Positions 9,920 to 21,849 of a stretch of 64,000 nucleotides of DNA are shown here, in pieces. A program made the translations under genes and the position numbers. The DNA is taken from assembly GCF_963169125.1 (NCBI RefSeq), contig NC_084801.1:73535696-73599695 (forward strand). The letters are read 5' to 3'. The stretch is from Humulus lupulus (Eukaryota > Streptophyta > Magnoliopsida > Rosales > Cannabaceae). Each line of letters starts with the position of its first letter. Positions within the stretch are counted from its first letter, which is position 1. Under the pieces are notes generated by a model that was given only the letters and a program-made list of their open reading frames with translations, was not told the DNA's origin and did no database searches.

Positions 9920-12900
9920 AGTATGGTCCCTCCCAGTTCGACCCTAATACACCATCCTTGGGGTCTTTATTTGCAGAAAAGACCCTTCGGAGAACTAGGT
10001 CGCCAATCAAAGTCTGCTCCCCTTAACATTAGAATTGAAATAGCGAGTGATTTATTGTTGATAATGGGCAAGATGTAACTGTGATTCCTCTCATTTTTCT
10101 TCGATCAGATTGAGAGATGCGTTAAGTAGCCCGTCATTCTATTCTTGATTAAATGTCCTTTGCATGCAAGTAACTACCAAGCATGGTCTCACTTCCAAAA
10201 GTTAAGGAAAAAGGAGTATGCCCTGTGGAGGTCCTGTGAGATGTTCGGCAGGCCCAAAGTACTTGCGAGAGCTGTTCAGGCCATAGTCCTTTGGCTTCTT
10301 CTAACCTCTTCTTCAAGCTCACCTTAAGGGTTTTGTTTAAAGCCTCGACTTTCCTGTTGGCTTGTGGGTATGCTACCGATGAGAAACTCTTCGTGATGCC
10401 ATATTTTTCATAGAAGTCAGTGAAGAGATCACTGAATTGTGTCTCGTTGTCTGCCACGATTTTCTTAGGAATTCCAAATTGACATAGAATACCCTTCACC
10501 ACAATGTCCAGGACTCTTTGTGAGGTGATTGTTGCTAGAGGCTCGGCTTCTGCCCATTTAGTGAGGTAATCGATCGCCACCACTGCATATCTAACTCCTC
10601 CCTTTCCCATAGGTAGGGAACCTATTAAGTCAATTCCCCATACTGGAAATGGCCACGGGGACGAAATCATTGTTAGGTCGACTGGAGCAGCTCACGAAAC
10701 GATGGAAAAACGCTGGCATTTGTCGCACTTCTGAACATATGAGATCAAGTCTTTCATTAAATTGGGCCAAAAATAGCCCTGCCTCAGTATCTTCAGTGCT
10801 GGGTTTTGCCCCCTAGCATGATCTAACAAAAGCCTTCGTTTATTTCTTGTAAAATGATTTTGGTTTCCTCGGGCAGAACACATCACAGGAGAGGCATCGA
10901 ATGACCAAGCCGATAAAAGGTACCATCTACTACTACGTACCGTGGAGCTTGATAGAGTATTTTTCTCGCGTCTTTTCTATCATCAGGTAACTTTCCAGTT
11001 GCAAGGTATTCCATTATGGAAGTCATCAAGGTCGGTCTTATATCAATCATTCCGACCTTTATCACTTCTCTCGTCACACTCGGGCTCTCCAAGAACTCCA
11101 CCGACACTACATTCAATGTCTTAGCCTCTTTTGTGGTAGCAAGTCATGCCAAAGCATCAGCATTAGAATTCTGCTCGCGGGGTATCTGTTCAACAAAGTT
11201 GTACTCAAATTCAGATAGTTCTCCCTTTACCTTAGCTAGTTAGGATGCCATTTTCGTACATCGAGCTTGATACTCCCCCAATACCTGATTGACCATGAGT
11301 TGGGAATCGCTATAGCATTGGATGGCTTTCTCCTTGAGCTCTCTCGCCACCCTCAGCCGTGCTAGTAAGGCCTCATATTCTGCTTCGTTGTTGGACGCCT
11401 CAAATTTGAATCTCTGAGCTGTATGAAATCGATGCCCTTCTGGTGAGATTAAGAAGATCCCAGCTCCTGATCCATTCTCGTTTGACGATTCGTCAACGAA
11501 TATTTTCTATAATTCCTGCACCGGATGCTTCAAGAGCTCTTCTTGAAAGACAGTGCATTCACCCATAAATTTAGCAAGGTCCTGACTCTTGATTGAGGTC
11601 CGTGGCATGCACAATATCTCGAACGGGCTAAGTTCGATGGCCCATTTTAAAAGACGTTACGACGTCTCATGTTTTTGCAAAACCTGCCTAAAAGGTTGGT
11701 CAGTTAAGACGTTGATTGAATGGGACTGAAAATATGGCTGAAGCTTTCTGGAAGCCAATATCAGACAGAATGCCAGCTTCTCCATCATTGGGTACAGTGA
11801 CTCGGCTTCGAGAAGTATTTTGCTTACATAATATACTGGTCTCTGAGCATGGTCTTCTTCTCGAACTAACACGACAATGATTGCATCCTCTGTCATGGCC
11901 AAATAAAGGAACAACGATTCTCCAGACATATGTTTAGATAATACCGGGGGCTCGGCCAGATGCGTTTTTAGGTCGTGGAATGCCTTTTCGCACTCCTCGG
12001 TCCACTCAAATTTCTTGTTTCCTTTGAGTAAGTTGTAGAATGGCAGACACTTGTTAGTGGATTTTGAAATGAATCGATTCAAAGCTGCCACCCTTCTAGT
12101 TAGGCTTTGAACTTCTTTACATGAACTTGGTGAGGGAATTTCTAACAACGATCTGATTTTCTCAGGATTCGCCTCTATTCCCCTCGTGTTGACTATGAAC
12201 CCCAGGAATTTTCCAGATGCCACTCCGAAAGTAAATTTCTGAGGATTCAACTTCATGTCATAGCTCCTTAATACTCCAAAACATTCTTCTAGATCACACA
12301 CATTATTATTGGCAGTCTTTGACTTGACAAGCATGTCATAGACATACACCTCCATAGTTCTCCCGATCTGGCCAGCGAACATTTTGTCGACTAAGTGTTG
12401 GTATGTAGCCCCGACATTCTTCAATCCGAATGGCATAACCTTGTAACAGTATACGTTATGTTCAATCATAAAACTAGCATGTTCCTGGTTTGCAGGATTC
12501 ATCACGATTTTGTTGTATCCAGAGTACACATCCATGGAGGACATGAGCTCGTGACCTGCTGTGACATCTACCAACTAGTCAATCCTTGGCAGTGGGAAAC
12601 AGTCCTTGGGACAAGCTTTATTTAGATCAAATAAGTAGATATAGGTTCTCCACTTCCTTTTCGACTTCGGGATCAACACTTGAATGGCAACCCAGATCGA
12701 GTATTTTGCCTCCTAGATACACCCACATTTTAATAACCAAGCTACTTCTTCCTCAAGGGCTTCAGCTCTGACCGTTCCCAAATGTCTCCATTTTTTGGAT
12801 TTCGTAGGCACATTTTTGTCCAAATTTAAGGTGTTCATTATTATATTCGGACTTATTCCCCCCACATCTTCATGCGACCAAGTGAAGACGCCCAGGTTTT

Positions 12901-13420
12901 TTTGTAAGAAATCAACTAGCTCCTTCTTCCTTTTGTCGTCAAGATTCTTTCCAATCTTTATAAATTTTGAAGCTTCTTTCGGATCGATGTTTACTTCCTT
13001 GAGCTCTTCTATGGCTTTGAGCTCTGATCTGTCTTCGCCGACCCGTGGGTCAATGTCGTCGCATTGGGCGACCTCACTATCCTCTTTTTGCTAAGGTTCT
13101 TCCATCCCATGAGTAACTTCTACTTCCTTGAACTCATCATCTCCGTCATTTATGACCATCGCTTGCTGCTCGAGTTATGATTTTCCCTTCATTGAAATGC
13201 TATAGCATTCTGTGTCAGTGACCTGATCGCCTTCAAATCAATTACGGATAACCCCATCTTTTCCAGGGTGGATCTAAAAAGTAGATTCACAAAACTTCCG
13301 TAATCCACTAGTGTTCTTCGGACCCTTCGATTGGCGACTTGAACGGTTACCACCAGTGGATCATTATGTTGGAATTGGACATGGTTAGCATCCTCTTACA
13401 TGAAAATTATTGGTTGCTTT
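9920..13420 (-). pseudogene. Tat-2 pol: protease, RT, RNases H, integrase (degenerate)
   Basis: Order on the minus strand: protease, RT (12574-11657), RNase H, second RNase H (about 11500-11230), integrase (11116-9920). In protease the D-x-G-S motif reads D-Y-G-S near 13290-13310, and the C-terminal half is deleted near 13240. The RT catalytic motif is Y-V-Y-D (12335-12346) instead of Y-V-D-D, so RT is dead. Integrase keeps the zinc-binding pattern (LDHARG, CDKC) and Asp/Asp/Glu (GIDLIGS, VADNETQF, KVEALN). It breaks after TPFSLTFGSE and ends at 9920 in [10 protein letters not shown], where Tek-D was inserted. Confidence 0.88.
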
Positions 13421-13689
13421 TCCAATCGTTGTTGTTTAGATAATTGTTGCTCCGGGACAAACTCCACTCAGTTGTCGGACTTTAGTTTGTTAATATACCT
13501 CTATTAGGCTCCGCTGCTTGTGCCTGCCAAATGAGGTCCTCCTGCAATAGTGGTTATATCTCCCCTACTATCGGAGTAGGGTCAACCTGATTTGCTTGAG
13601 CTCTGATTCGAAGCTTCCAGAACTGTTACCGGGTTCTGTCCAGCGGGCTAACTTGGATTCACCCGATTTTGGGTGTACTAGACCAATGG

Positions 13690-15841
13690 TCCCACTCTAA
13701 TGAGAGTTTCAATCTCATCCTTTAACTGTCAGCAATCATTAGTGTTACGACCGATGTCGTTGTGGAACCAGCTGAATTTTGAGGGATCTCTCTTCGCCCT
13801 CTGGTTCTTCAATAGTTCTGGCTTTTTCCATGGAAGGCGACTAGAATTGGCCAGAAAAATGTGCTCAAGTATGTCTGTTAGGTCGGTATAGGTGGTGTAG
13901 ATAGGATTGAACTTCTCTAAGGGCTTTTTTTTTCGTCCCCCTCTGATCGGGTTCACCATTCCCTTTTCTTTTGTTATTTCCCCCTTGGTTATTCTGGGTA
14001 ACAGTTTGGGTCGTAGCTACCACGTCTGTTACCACTCCAATGGGTTGGGTAGGGGTCTGGCTGGTTCCTGCAATAGAAGCTCACACCTCCTTGAGATTTA
14101 TCCACTCTTGAGCCCAAGCTAAGAATTCATCCATGCTTTTAACACATTTTGTTTGGAGTTCTTGTCATAGGTCGTCCCCGATGAGGATTCATGTTCTCAT
14201 TGCCATGAGTTTGGAGCTGTCATCAGCATCAACATTGGAAAATCTACTTAGATATGCCTTCAACGTCTCACCAGTTGCTGCTTTACGTTAGCCAATGAGT
14301 CAGCCTCAACCCGTCCTTTTTGTGAAGCTCGAAATGCTCTTTTGAAATCAGAAGAAAACTTCTTCCACGAGCCTATGGAATACCTCTTGTATTGTTTAAA
14401 CCAATTCCTGGCTGGCCCGAACAGAGTTGCAGGGAACAAAATACACCTTAGATCGAGTCTGACATTGTGAGCCATCATCATGGTGTTAAACATTCCGAGG
14501 TGATATGACGAATCTCCGTTTTCATCAAATTTTGACAGGTGTGGCATTCTAACGCCTACCGAATATGTGGTTGCCACAGTATTTGGAGCGAAAGGTTCGA
14601 GCTCCTCATCTGAGTTGCAATCGTCCTTTTCATTTCTGGACAGAAGACTCTTCATTTGTTCTTCAATCAAAGCTATTCTTTCGAGGGTTCGGTCCTTAAT
14701 CCCTAGGTTACCTGGGGCTATTCAACAGCTCTCATCCTATTGTATGCGCTTGATAGGTTATTTTCCCTCCAAGCTCGAGCTTCGATTTTCTAGGTATTCT
14801 CGTTATCGCGTACTATGGTCGGGCCTCCCTCTTGTCGAGTATAGCTAATATCTTCATCCCGAGCTGGACACCTTCTTTGTGAGTTCAGACGATCGCGCAA
14901 ATTGGGTTGCGGGTCATACCGAGGGCTCTGCACTGAACTCAAATGATTCCTTAGGTCACTCTCGGACGCGCCGCTATGATGGATTTTGGTCCAGTAACTC
15001 TTGTTTACAAAGCTTCCAGCTCACGGCTAGGGCCGAGGACCTGAATTCTCTACACGAGTTCATGGGATGTAAGTATTGACAGATGGGGGAGGATTTCTCC
15101 TACTATCTCTGTGAGCTCCCGTTGAGGACGAGCTGGTGTTGGATGTCTTATAAGTGACGGGGGATGCCTTATTGAAGAGGCTGTCCTCATTCCATCAGGA
15201 CAGACTAGATTAGCCCAACTCTGTTCTACTCAATGTCTCTAGTTCACTATGCCTGGTGATCTGATCACGGCATAGAAGGATTTGTTGGAGCATTTTTTCT
15301 TCGCGAGTCTGTCCCAACCCCTCCTTGTGGAATTTCATGGGCATTCCTAGGGACCTCTGAAGAAGGCATCGAACTTGGGGTTGCATTCTTAACCAATGGA
15401 CTGACATGCTGACGACCCCTATGATGGTCGTTGGGTTGAGCATTCTGCTGATCTCGCCCCAAAGGTACAGAACATGGAGTGGCGACTCTGACTGATCGAC
15501 TAAGTTTGGATCGATTATTCTTGTGGGACTTATGAGACATACTTTGCCTCTTTCTGACATTAACGTCGGTTGCAAGAGGGGACAACTGAGCTAAAACCTC
15601 CCCAATTTGTAGCGAGATGGCTCCTCAATTGCTTGTTCTCGATCTCAATGTTAGTTAGATAGTCTGGGTTTGGGTTTGGCGGTAATGACGCCGAACTCCT
15701 AGTGTTGCCTTTACCCACCAGTTGTTTTCCCGAACGTTGTTGAATCTCAAGGCCACGTTCATTCAGAACAGCAGTATGATGGGCCTCCTGCCCACCAGGC
15801 TGTTCTATCTCATTATCATGTATTGAGCGAGTGAGCACCAT
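13690..15841 (-). pseudogene. Tat-2 gag (degenerate)
   Basis: The ATG at 15841 gives M-x-L-T-R-S, matching the Tat-5 gag start, so I take it as the true start. An N-terminal Gln/Asn/Pro-rich linker (PPNPNPDY, then ENKQLRSHLA) is followed by a Ser/Arg-rich region. The capsid-like core is at 14670-14260 (RMPHLSKFDENGD, ARNWFKQYK, FRASQKG). The Tat-type C-x2-H-x4-x-x4-C knuckle region is at 13960-13730 (FHNDIGRNTNDC); His is replaced by Arg in this copy. Several stops and frameshifts separate the blocks. In life it would form the particle. Confidence 0.8.
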
Positions 15842-15881
15842 GGTGGAAATCGACTGGGATTTTTGGTGAAGCAGTAATTTC

Positions 15882-15902
15882 CTCTCAATGAAAGCACCAA
15901 AC
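15882..15902 (-). other. Tat-2 primer-binding region
   Basis: Directly inside the LTR end the minus strand reads GTTTGGTGCTTTCATTGAGA. Tat-5 has nearly the same sequence at 51573. A TGG start fits the CCA end of a tRNA, but I cannot name the tRNA. Confidence 0.55.
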
Positions 15903-16555
15903 TGTTGACATGGCTTTTCACCAGCAGTGTATTAAGAAATAATAGGGGCAGAATAGTGCTTGATGATAAACCATAATTAAAATAACAATAATTCACTCAA
16001 AAAACAAAGAACTTTTACATGGTTCGGTGGTTAAAATCCACCTAGTCCACGAGTCAATATTATTGTTGTTTCTCTTTCTATTTTGGCAGAGTTTCGGTAT
16101 TACAAAATGATGGTCCCCCTTTCCTCTTCAGAATTCCCAGTATTTATAGGGGAATTCCATGAGCAAGTTTGAGTAATTGCATGAGTCAATCACGTAGTAA
16201 CATAATGTCTATATTTAACCCAAATCATTCCCATTTATGCATGGATATTATTTGATACAAAATAAATATGTTCCAGCTATATCGAATAATAAATATGACA
16301 ACCTGGTCATGAATAAGAGTATAAACAAATCCTGAATCCTTGCGGATCCTTTAGTATGCGTTGTATCTGAATCTCCACGAGTTGCATATCTCTCACGAGC
16401 TTGTGCTTTGACAGCTATCTGATTCTTAGTTCGTGGTAAAGTCAGGATGCCTAACACTAGGTCTGACGATTTTGAATCTCGAGTTGTCCATATGGATAAC
16501 AATCAGATATCCTACTTGGTTATTTTACTCTAAAGCTGAATATCTACTCGAATAA
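15903..16555 (-). repeat. Tat-2 5' LTR, right boundary approximate
   Basis: Plus-strand start TGTTGACATGG, that is a minus-strand end in GTCAACA as in the other Tat LTRs. TATA box TATAAATA on the minus strand at 16141-16148. The GGTGGTTAAAATCCACC block near 16026-16045 is shared with the Tat-3 LTR. The right end cannot be fixed; it lies before the PPT of Tat-6. Confidence 0.72.
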
Positions 16556-16826
16556 GTTTATTAAATGTTGATCGCATTATAATAAACTTGGGGGGCAAAT
16601 GTTTAGCCAAAATATTTTTGTGATGATGTGGCACGATTGGGGCGTACCTGGATAGCACATGACTTATTATTAATGAAGACCTAGTTGACCCACGACCAGG
16701 AGATTAAGAAAATTTTGAGCTGCCTGATAGGCGTGAGAGACATGTTGAGTAATAAGGAAGTTGATGTGATGACATGTGCGACAAGATCTGCTCGTAGAAA
16801 AGAATCCATAATTCAAATATAGTGAT
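16556..16826 (+). mobile_element. Tat-6 remnant: PPT and start of a 3' LTR
   Basis: ACTTGGGGGGCAAA at 16586-16599 is a Tat PPT. It is followed by an LTR start TGTTTAGCC at 16600 that aligns with the Tat-1 LTR start (TGTTTACCC, then GATGA-GTGGC). About 45 bases upstream also match the Tat-1 pre-PPT region. The LTR breaks at 16826, where the Tek-C LTR begins. Confidence 0.7.
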
Positions 16827-19051
16827 TTTAACGCCCTAGTACGCGCCATTACTAAGTGATTTTTAAACATGCTATTAACTCACTAATCGAGGTTTTGGGT
16901 TAAAAAAGTAATTAAACCATAGCAAAAGTCACATTATTTGAAAATGTAGTCATTCATTGAAAATTATAAAGCGTTAAACATTTGGGATCCCAAAGTACTG
17001 TTTAGAAATATTTACAACTAAAAAAATATAATTAAAGTCGACTAAACGACAAAATTAAGTTTAATACAAACATCTCCCAAAAATACCCCTGGCCGTGGCA
17101 GCCAGGCAGGCCAAACATGTACACGTCGCTTCACGCTCTCCGTACTCATGGTTGGTCAATCTTCCCCTTGCCCTTACCTGCACCATAGAGCACCCGTGAG
17201 CCGAAGCCCAGCTAGAAAACTCCACACAAGCAATTAACGTATGCATATCTATCAATCAACATATAATAGAATTGCCAACAGGCTAAACATATAATGGTCA
17301 TGCCGTTCCAGGCACTTTACCAGAACTTGGGTTTGCGGTTTAGACCGTGAGGATATCTCAGGTATCCTATAGGGGTCTCCCGACCCCTTGCCGTACTCGG
17401 CCTTGCCGTTCTCGGCCTTCGCGTTCCCGGCCCTCGCCGTTCTCGACCTTCACCACTCCCGACTCTTGTCGTTCATTAACATATATGCACACATAGCATA
17501 ATTAAACAAATACTTAAACCCTTATAAACATAATCAATGGGGCTACGCCCTGCAACACAATCATATAGGGTCGTGCCCTGCAACACAAACTATAGGGCCT
17601 CGCCCTGCTCTACGAGTACAACAGTTTTCTTACCTGTGTCTGAGCTTTCTGAGCACCGATGTCCTGAGTCAAGACCCTTAATCCGAGCCTCACTGAAAAC
17701 CTAGTCACAACGTAGCAACAACATCCATCCATCAAGTCCTAATCCATTAAATAACTTTGAGTTACAATTATAGTCTCCGGAACCTTGGATTCTGTCAGTC
17801 TGGGTGATTAAATCTATCTCAAGCCATAACAATTGGTTTCCTAAGCCAAAAACCCACAAAACAACCAACACTTTGAACTAAGGCCGCGACCCAACCCTTT
17901 AAGGGTCGCGTCATGCCTCAAAACAGAGGCAAAATGCCTCCCTGCAATGAGACACGGGCCGCGACATGCATAGCCCTGCACCGCGGCGTGCCTCAAGAAC
18001 AAAGGCCTCCTCAGGCCTCATGCACACACAAGCCATGGCATGCCCCTTCTAGGGCCGCGGCTCGTTCTGCAAACCTAGAAAACTTGCTTTTTTCTCAAAT
18101 TTTTCCCCGAGCTGAATCCCATTTTTCACACCCTAAATTTCAGCCAACCCCATAATTAAGCTTAGAATTCATATCCATATAGCCTAAACATCCCAACAAG
18201 CTCATAAACCACTTCCTACACCCATCAATTCATGCATGCCTAAGTTCTAGTATTCAAAACCAGCAGAATTTCAACTTGTTCATCAAGTTTAATAGCTTAC
18301 CTTTGTGCTTAATTAAATCTCTGAATTAATCCCCTAAGTTTAAAGATTCTAGCCCCAAAAGTTCCACCTTTGAATCCTTAGTCTCTGGTTAGTTTTTCAC
18401 CAAAATCTCCAATCTTCTCAGAGAGAAGAGAGAACTGAGAGATAGAGAGTGATAGTAAATCACTTCTGTATCATTCCAGTGGTTTCCCAAGACTCTTCTA
18501 AGTGTATAACCCATTTGCTAAAATACCAATCTGTCCCTAAGCTTATCTTAAATCCCCAAGTAACCCCAAGGGCTATTTCGTCATTTATCATGTCCCACTA
18601 ATCCCTTGAGTATTCCTATAAACCCCCGGTTAATCGCAACATACTAAATCATTGATAAGTTACTATCCTCTGCTCAATATATTCCCGAACACATATAATA
18701 TTCCCAAAATACCCCTAAGCTCTTCCCGAGCCGGGTATTTGACCCCGTTGTGACTTTTTAACTAAACTGCTCCCTAGGACTGTCTCGGATCATGCATCTC
18801 AAATATATCACCACTCACACTTGGTGTCAATCACAATAATCACAAATATTGCATTTATGCCCTCAACGAGCAAAAATTACAAACATGTCCCTAATAACTA
18901 AAAGGGGCCCACATGCATATTTAATTCACCTAAACATGCATTTCTAATCACATACTAATTAAATTCACATATCAACATAATAAACCACATATTGCCCTCC
19001 AGGCACGCTAATAAAGGCTCAAAGCCTCATTAGCAAATTTGGGACGCTACA
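16827..19051 (-). repeat. Tek-C 3' LTR, Tekay subfamily I (2225 bp)
   Basis: Plus-strand start TTTAACGCCCTAGTACG (TG mutated to TT) and end GGGACGCTACA. Followed at once by a minus-strand PPT and the integrase, so it is the 3' LTR of a minus-strand element. It contains the 15-17 bp minisatellite (17380-17475), AGGG..GCCCT repeats (17537-17610) and CpG-rich dyads (17880-18065). Confidence 0.88.
17380..17475. repeat. Minisatellite of about 15-17 bp in the Tek-C LTR
   Basis: Five to six degenerate units like TTGCCGTTCTCGGCC, homologous to 8311-8410. Confidence 0.6.
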
Positions 19052-19066
19052 ACTATCCCCTCCTTA
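19052..19066 (-). other. Tek-C polypurine tract
   Basis: Minus strand reads GTAAGGAGGGGATAGT directly before the LTR. The same tract (TAGGAGGGGATAGT) precedes the Tek-A 3' LTR. Confidence 0.8.
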
Positions 19067-20850
19067 CAGAAATTTTTTCCTCGAATACTGCTCCCGCATA
19101 TCCTATTCAAGTTCCCATGTCGCCTCCACAGCAGTTTCACCAAGGCGATGGTATTATTCCGAAAAACTTTATCCTTCCGATTGAGAATCTGAACCAGCTT
19201 CTCCTCATGATAAATCATGGTCTAGCTCCAAGTTCTCATAACTCAATACATTCGACGAATCTGATACATACTTCTGGAGCGTGGACAAGTGGAAAACATC
19301 ATGAACCCCTGATAAAGCTGGAGGCATCGCCAATCTGTAAGCTACCTCTCCAACCCATTCCAGAATCTCAAAGGGGCCAACAAACCTAGGGCTTAGCTTG
19401 CATCGTAAGTCCAAGTAACTCTTCTGGCGACTCTGCAAGGGGAGCATTCGAGCTCTAATCTTTTTAATTGCCTCGTTGATCCTCTTAACCATCTCAGTGC
19501 CTAAGTATCTCCTATCACCTGTCTCATCCCAATGGATAGGTGATCTGCACTTCCTCCCATATAGCATTTCATACGGAGCCATTCCGATTGTCGCCTGATA
19601 ACTGTTATTTTTTGAAAACTCAATCAAAGAGAGATATTTACTCCAAGATCCCCCAAAAATTAACACACAAGCTCGTAGCATGTATTCAAGTATCTGAATC
19701 ATCCTCTCAGACTGTCCATCTGTCTGAGGATGATAAGCAGTACTAAACCGCAACTGCGTGCCCATAGCGTTCTGCAGACTCTCCCAAAACTTGGAGGTGA
19801 AGGTGGCATCCCTGTCGGATACTATCGACCTTGGAGCCCCATGAAGTCGAAAAATTTCCTTCACATATATCTTAGCATACTGCTCCACAATATAATTAGT
19901 CCTGACAGGTAAAACTTGGGCGGACTTGGTATACCTATCCACAATCACCCACACCGAATCATGTTGTCCCACAGTCTTCAGCAAACTAACCACGAATTCT
20001 ATGGTCATATCCTCCCACTTCCACTCTAGAATCCCTAGAGGCTGCAATAACCCTGCTGGCCTCTGATGTTCAGCCTTTACCTGCTGACAAGTTAAGCACC
20101 TGACCACATAATCCACCACGTCCCTCTTCATTCCTGACCACAAATACAAGGCTCTCAAATCTTGGTACATCTTCCTCATACCTGGATGTAAAGAATAGGG
20201 AGAGCTATGCAATCCATCCAAGATCTCTCGCCAGATATCAGAATCCATCGGAACACAGATGTGACCCTTGTACTTTAGTAATCCCATCTCTGAGATAGAA
20301 AAGTCCTTACCCGCCCTGACTAAGACACTCTCTTTGTGCCCTCTCAACTGAGAATCCTTCCCCTGCACGTCCTTGATCCTCTCAAGGAGTGTATACTGAA
20401 GAGTGATGTTTGCTAGCCGACTAACCACCAACTCTATACCTGCTCTTGTCATCTCCTCAACTAATTTATCAAATATCTGTCTCGAACTGAACAACTGTCT
20501 TGCGCCCTTCTGACTCAATGCATCAGCCACTACATTAGCCTTCCCAGGATGGTATAGGATATCACAATCATAATCCTTTACCATTTCCAGCCGCCGTCTC
20601 TATCGCATATTCAGATCTTTCTGAGTAAAGAAATACTTCAAACTCTTATGGTCTGTGTATATTTCTCACTTCTCACCATACAGATAATGTCTCCATACCT
20701 TAAGTGAAAATACCACCGCTGCCAACTCCAGATCATGCGTGGGATATCTCTGCTCATACTCCTTTAACTGTCTTGATGCGTAGGCTATCACCTTTCTGGC
20801 TTGCATCAACACACACCCTAAACCCTGTCTGGAAGCATCACAGTAAACAC
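19067..20850 (-). pseudogene. Tek-C pol: RNase H remnant and integrase with chromodomain (degenerate)
   Basis: RNase H lies at 20850-20530 ([27 protein letters not shown]), with stops near 20666 and 20600. Integrase reads as one 459-codon stretch (20584-19205): zinc-binding HPGMRK..CLTC, catalytic region, and GPF segment (PRFVGPFEIL). The first catalytic Asp of integrase is Glu here (IEFVV, 19997-19999; MDFV in Tek-A). The second Asp (VSDRDATF) and the Glu (DGQSER) remain. A short deletion lies after SRQKSYLDLR. A frameshifted chromodomain follows (19218-19070, VQILNRKDKVFRN). Sequence upstream of RNase H is lost at about 20850. Confidence 0.88.
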
Positions 20851-21099
20851 TCCTTGAGAGGATCAATCAAGTAACTGGTTACCTTATCTAAACTTGGAAA
20901 ACAAACTTACAAAAAAAGTATAAAAGAAATGAAAAAATGCATACAATAAATAAAAAAATTCATATTACACAAAAACAAAAACAAAAAAAACTTGGCAAAA
21001 CAGTCATAATAAAGTATAATATAAAATGGTTATATAATATTGGATTCATATAAAAAATTTCAGTTAAGCTAAAAAATAATAATCAAATTACAAAATACT
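20851..21099. other. Short AT-rich unassigned stretch
   Basis: No reading frame and no match to either element lineage in this window. Rich in A runs. It lies between the broken Tek-C and the Tat-3 LTR and may be an older target sequence. Confidence 0.5.
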
Positions 21100-21833
21100 T
21101 GTTGACGCGGTTTTTCTTCAACAGGAGATTTAGAAATCCAAAATAGAGAGATTAAGCTTTTTGTAAATCGAATGTATAAGATTATAAAAACACCCACAAT
21201 TTATGTGGTTAGTGGTTAAAATCCACCAAGACCAGAGTCACTATTATATATCTTCTTATAAACTTTAAGATGAATTTGTTTAGAGCAATTTTGGGAGAGT
21301 TTTCGCATACAGATTGTCGGTCCCTTTTAGTGTCAATTTCCCTTATATTTATAGGGAAATAGGATGGACAATATAGGGTAACTACATTATAATTGGTAAC
21401 GTACAATATTGGGTAAATTCCCAAGTTAATGGACATTAAATTATCCTAATAAAGCCTACTACCATTTTACTTCAATCTATAAATTTATATAACAATCGTA
21501 TGCATTTATTGTGCATAACAGGTATCAGAGTGTATAGGGATTTTCCCATTCGATCTAGATGCCAATCTTGAGCTGGACATCAATGGAACATGATGGTTTG
21601 TCATAAATAATGCATGTGCCTAATGTTGGCGATTTGAATGCTGGGTTCCTTGATCTGCATCATTTGCCTCTCTTACGATTTGGAAGAACATAGGTTGTGC
21701 CAGACTAAGTGACACAACCTTGAGCTGTTAGGTCTAGAGTTAAGAATATTTCCATAGTCTTGCTCCCTTTCTTTATTTTGCGCCAACTTTACCCAGATCT
21801 AGATGATTGATATTTTATTTTTAGGCTACAACA
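21100..21833 (-). repeat. Tat-3 3' LTR (734 bp)
   Basis: Plus-strand start TGTTGACGCGG and end GCTACAACA, so the minus strand starts TGTTGTAGCC and ends GCGTCAACA like Tat-5. TATA box TATAAATA on the minus strand at 21346-21353. The GTGGTTAAAATCCACC block at about 21210 is shared with Tat-2. Confidence 0.82.
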
Positions 21834-21849
21834 CTTGCCCCCCAAGTTC
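21834..21849 (-). other. Tat-3 polypurine tract
   Basis: Minus strand GAACTTGGGGGGCAAG immediately before the LTR start, with the same core as the Tat-1 and Tat-6 PPTs. Confidence 0.82.

Larger units (their letters stand above)
9920..16555 (-). mobile_element. Tat-2: Tat-lineage element, cut in the integrase
   Basis: Minus-strand element with 5' LTR at 15903 to about 16555, gag below 15841 and pol down to 9920. There the Tek-D LTR interrupts the GPY/F segment of integrase. The rest of the element (3' region, antisense gene, 3' LTR) is not in the window. The right boundary is approximate because it abuts another Tat remnant in the opposite orientation. Confidence 0.85.
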
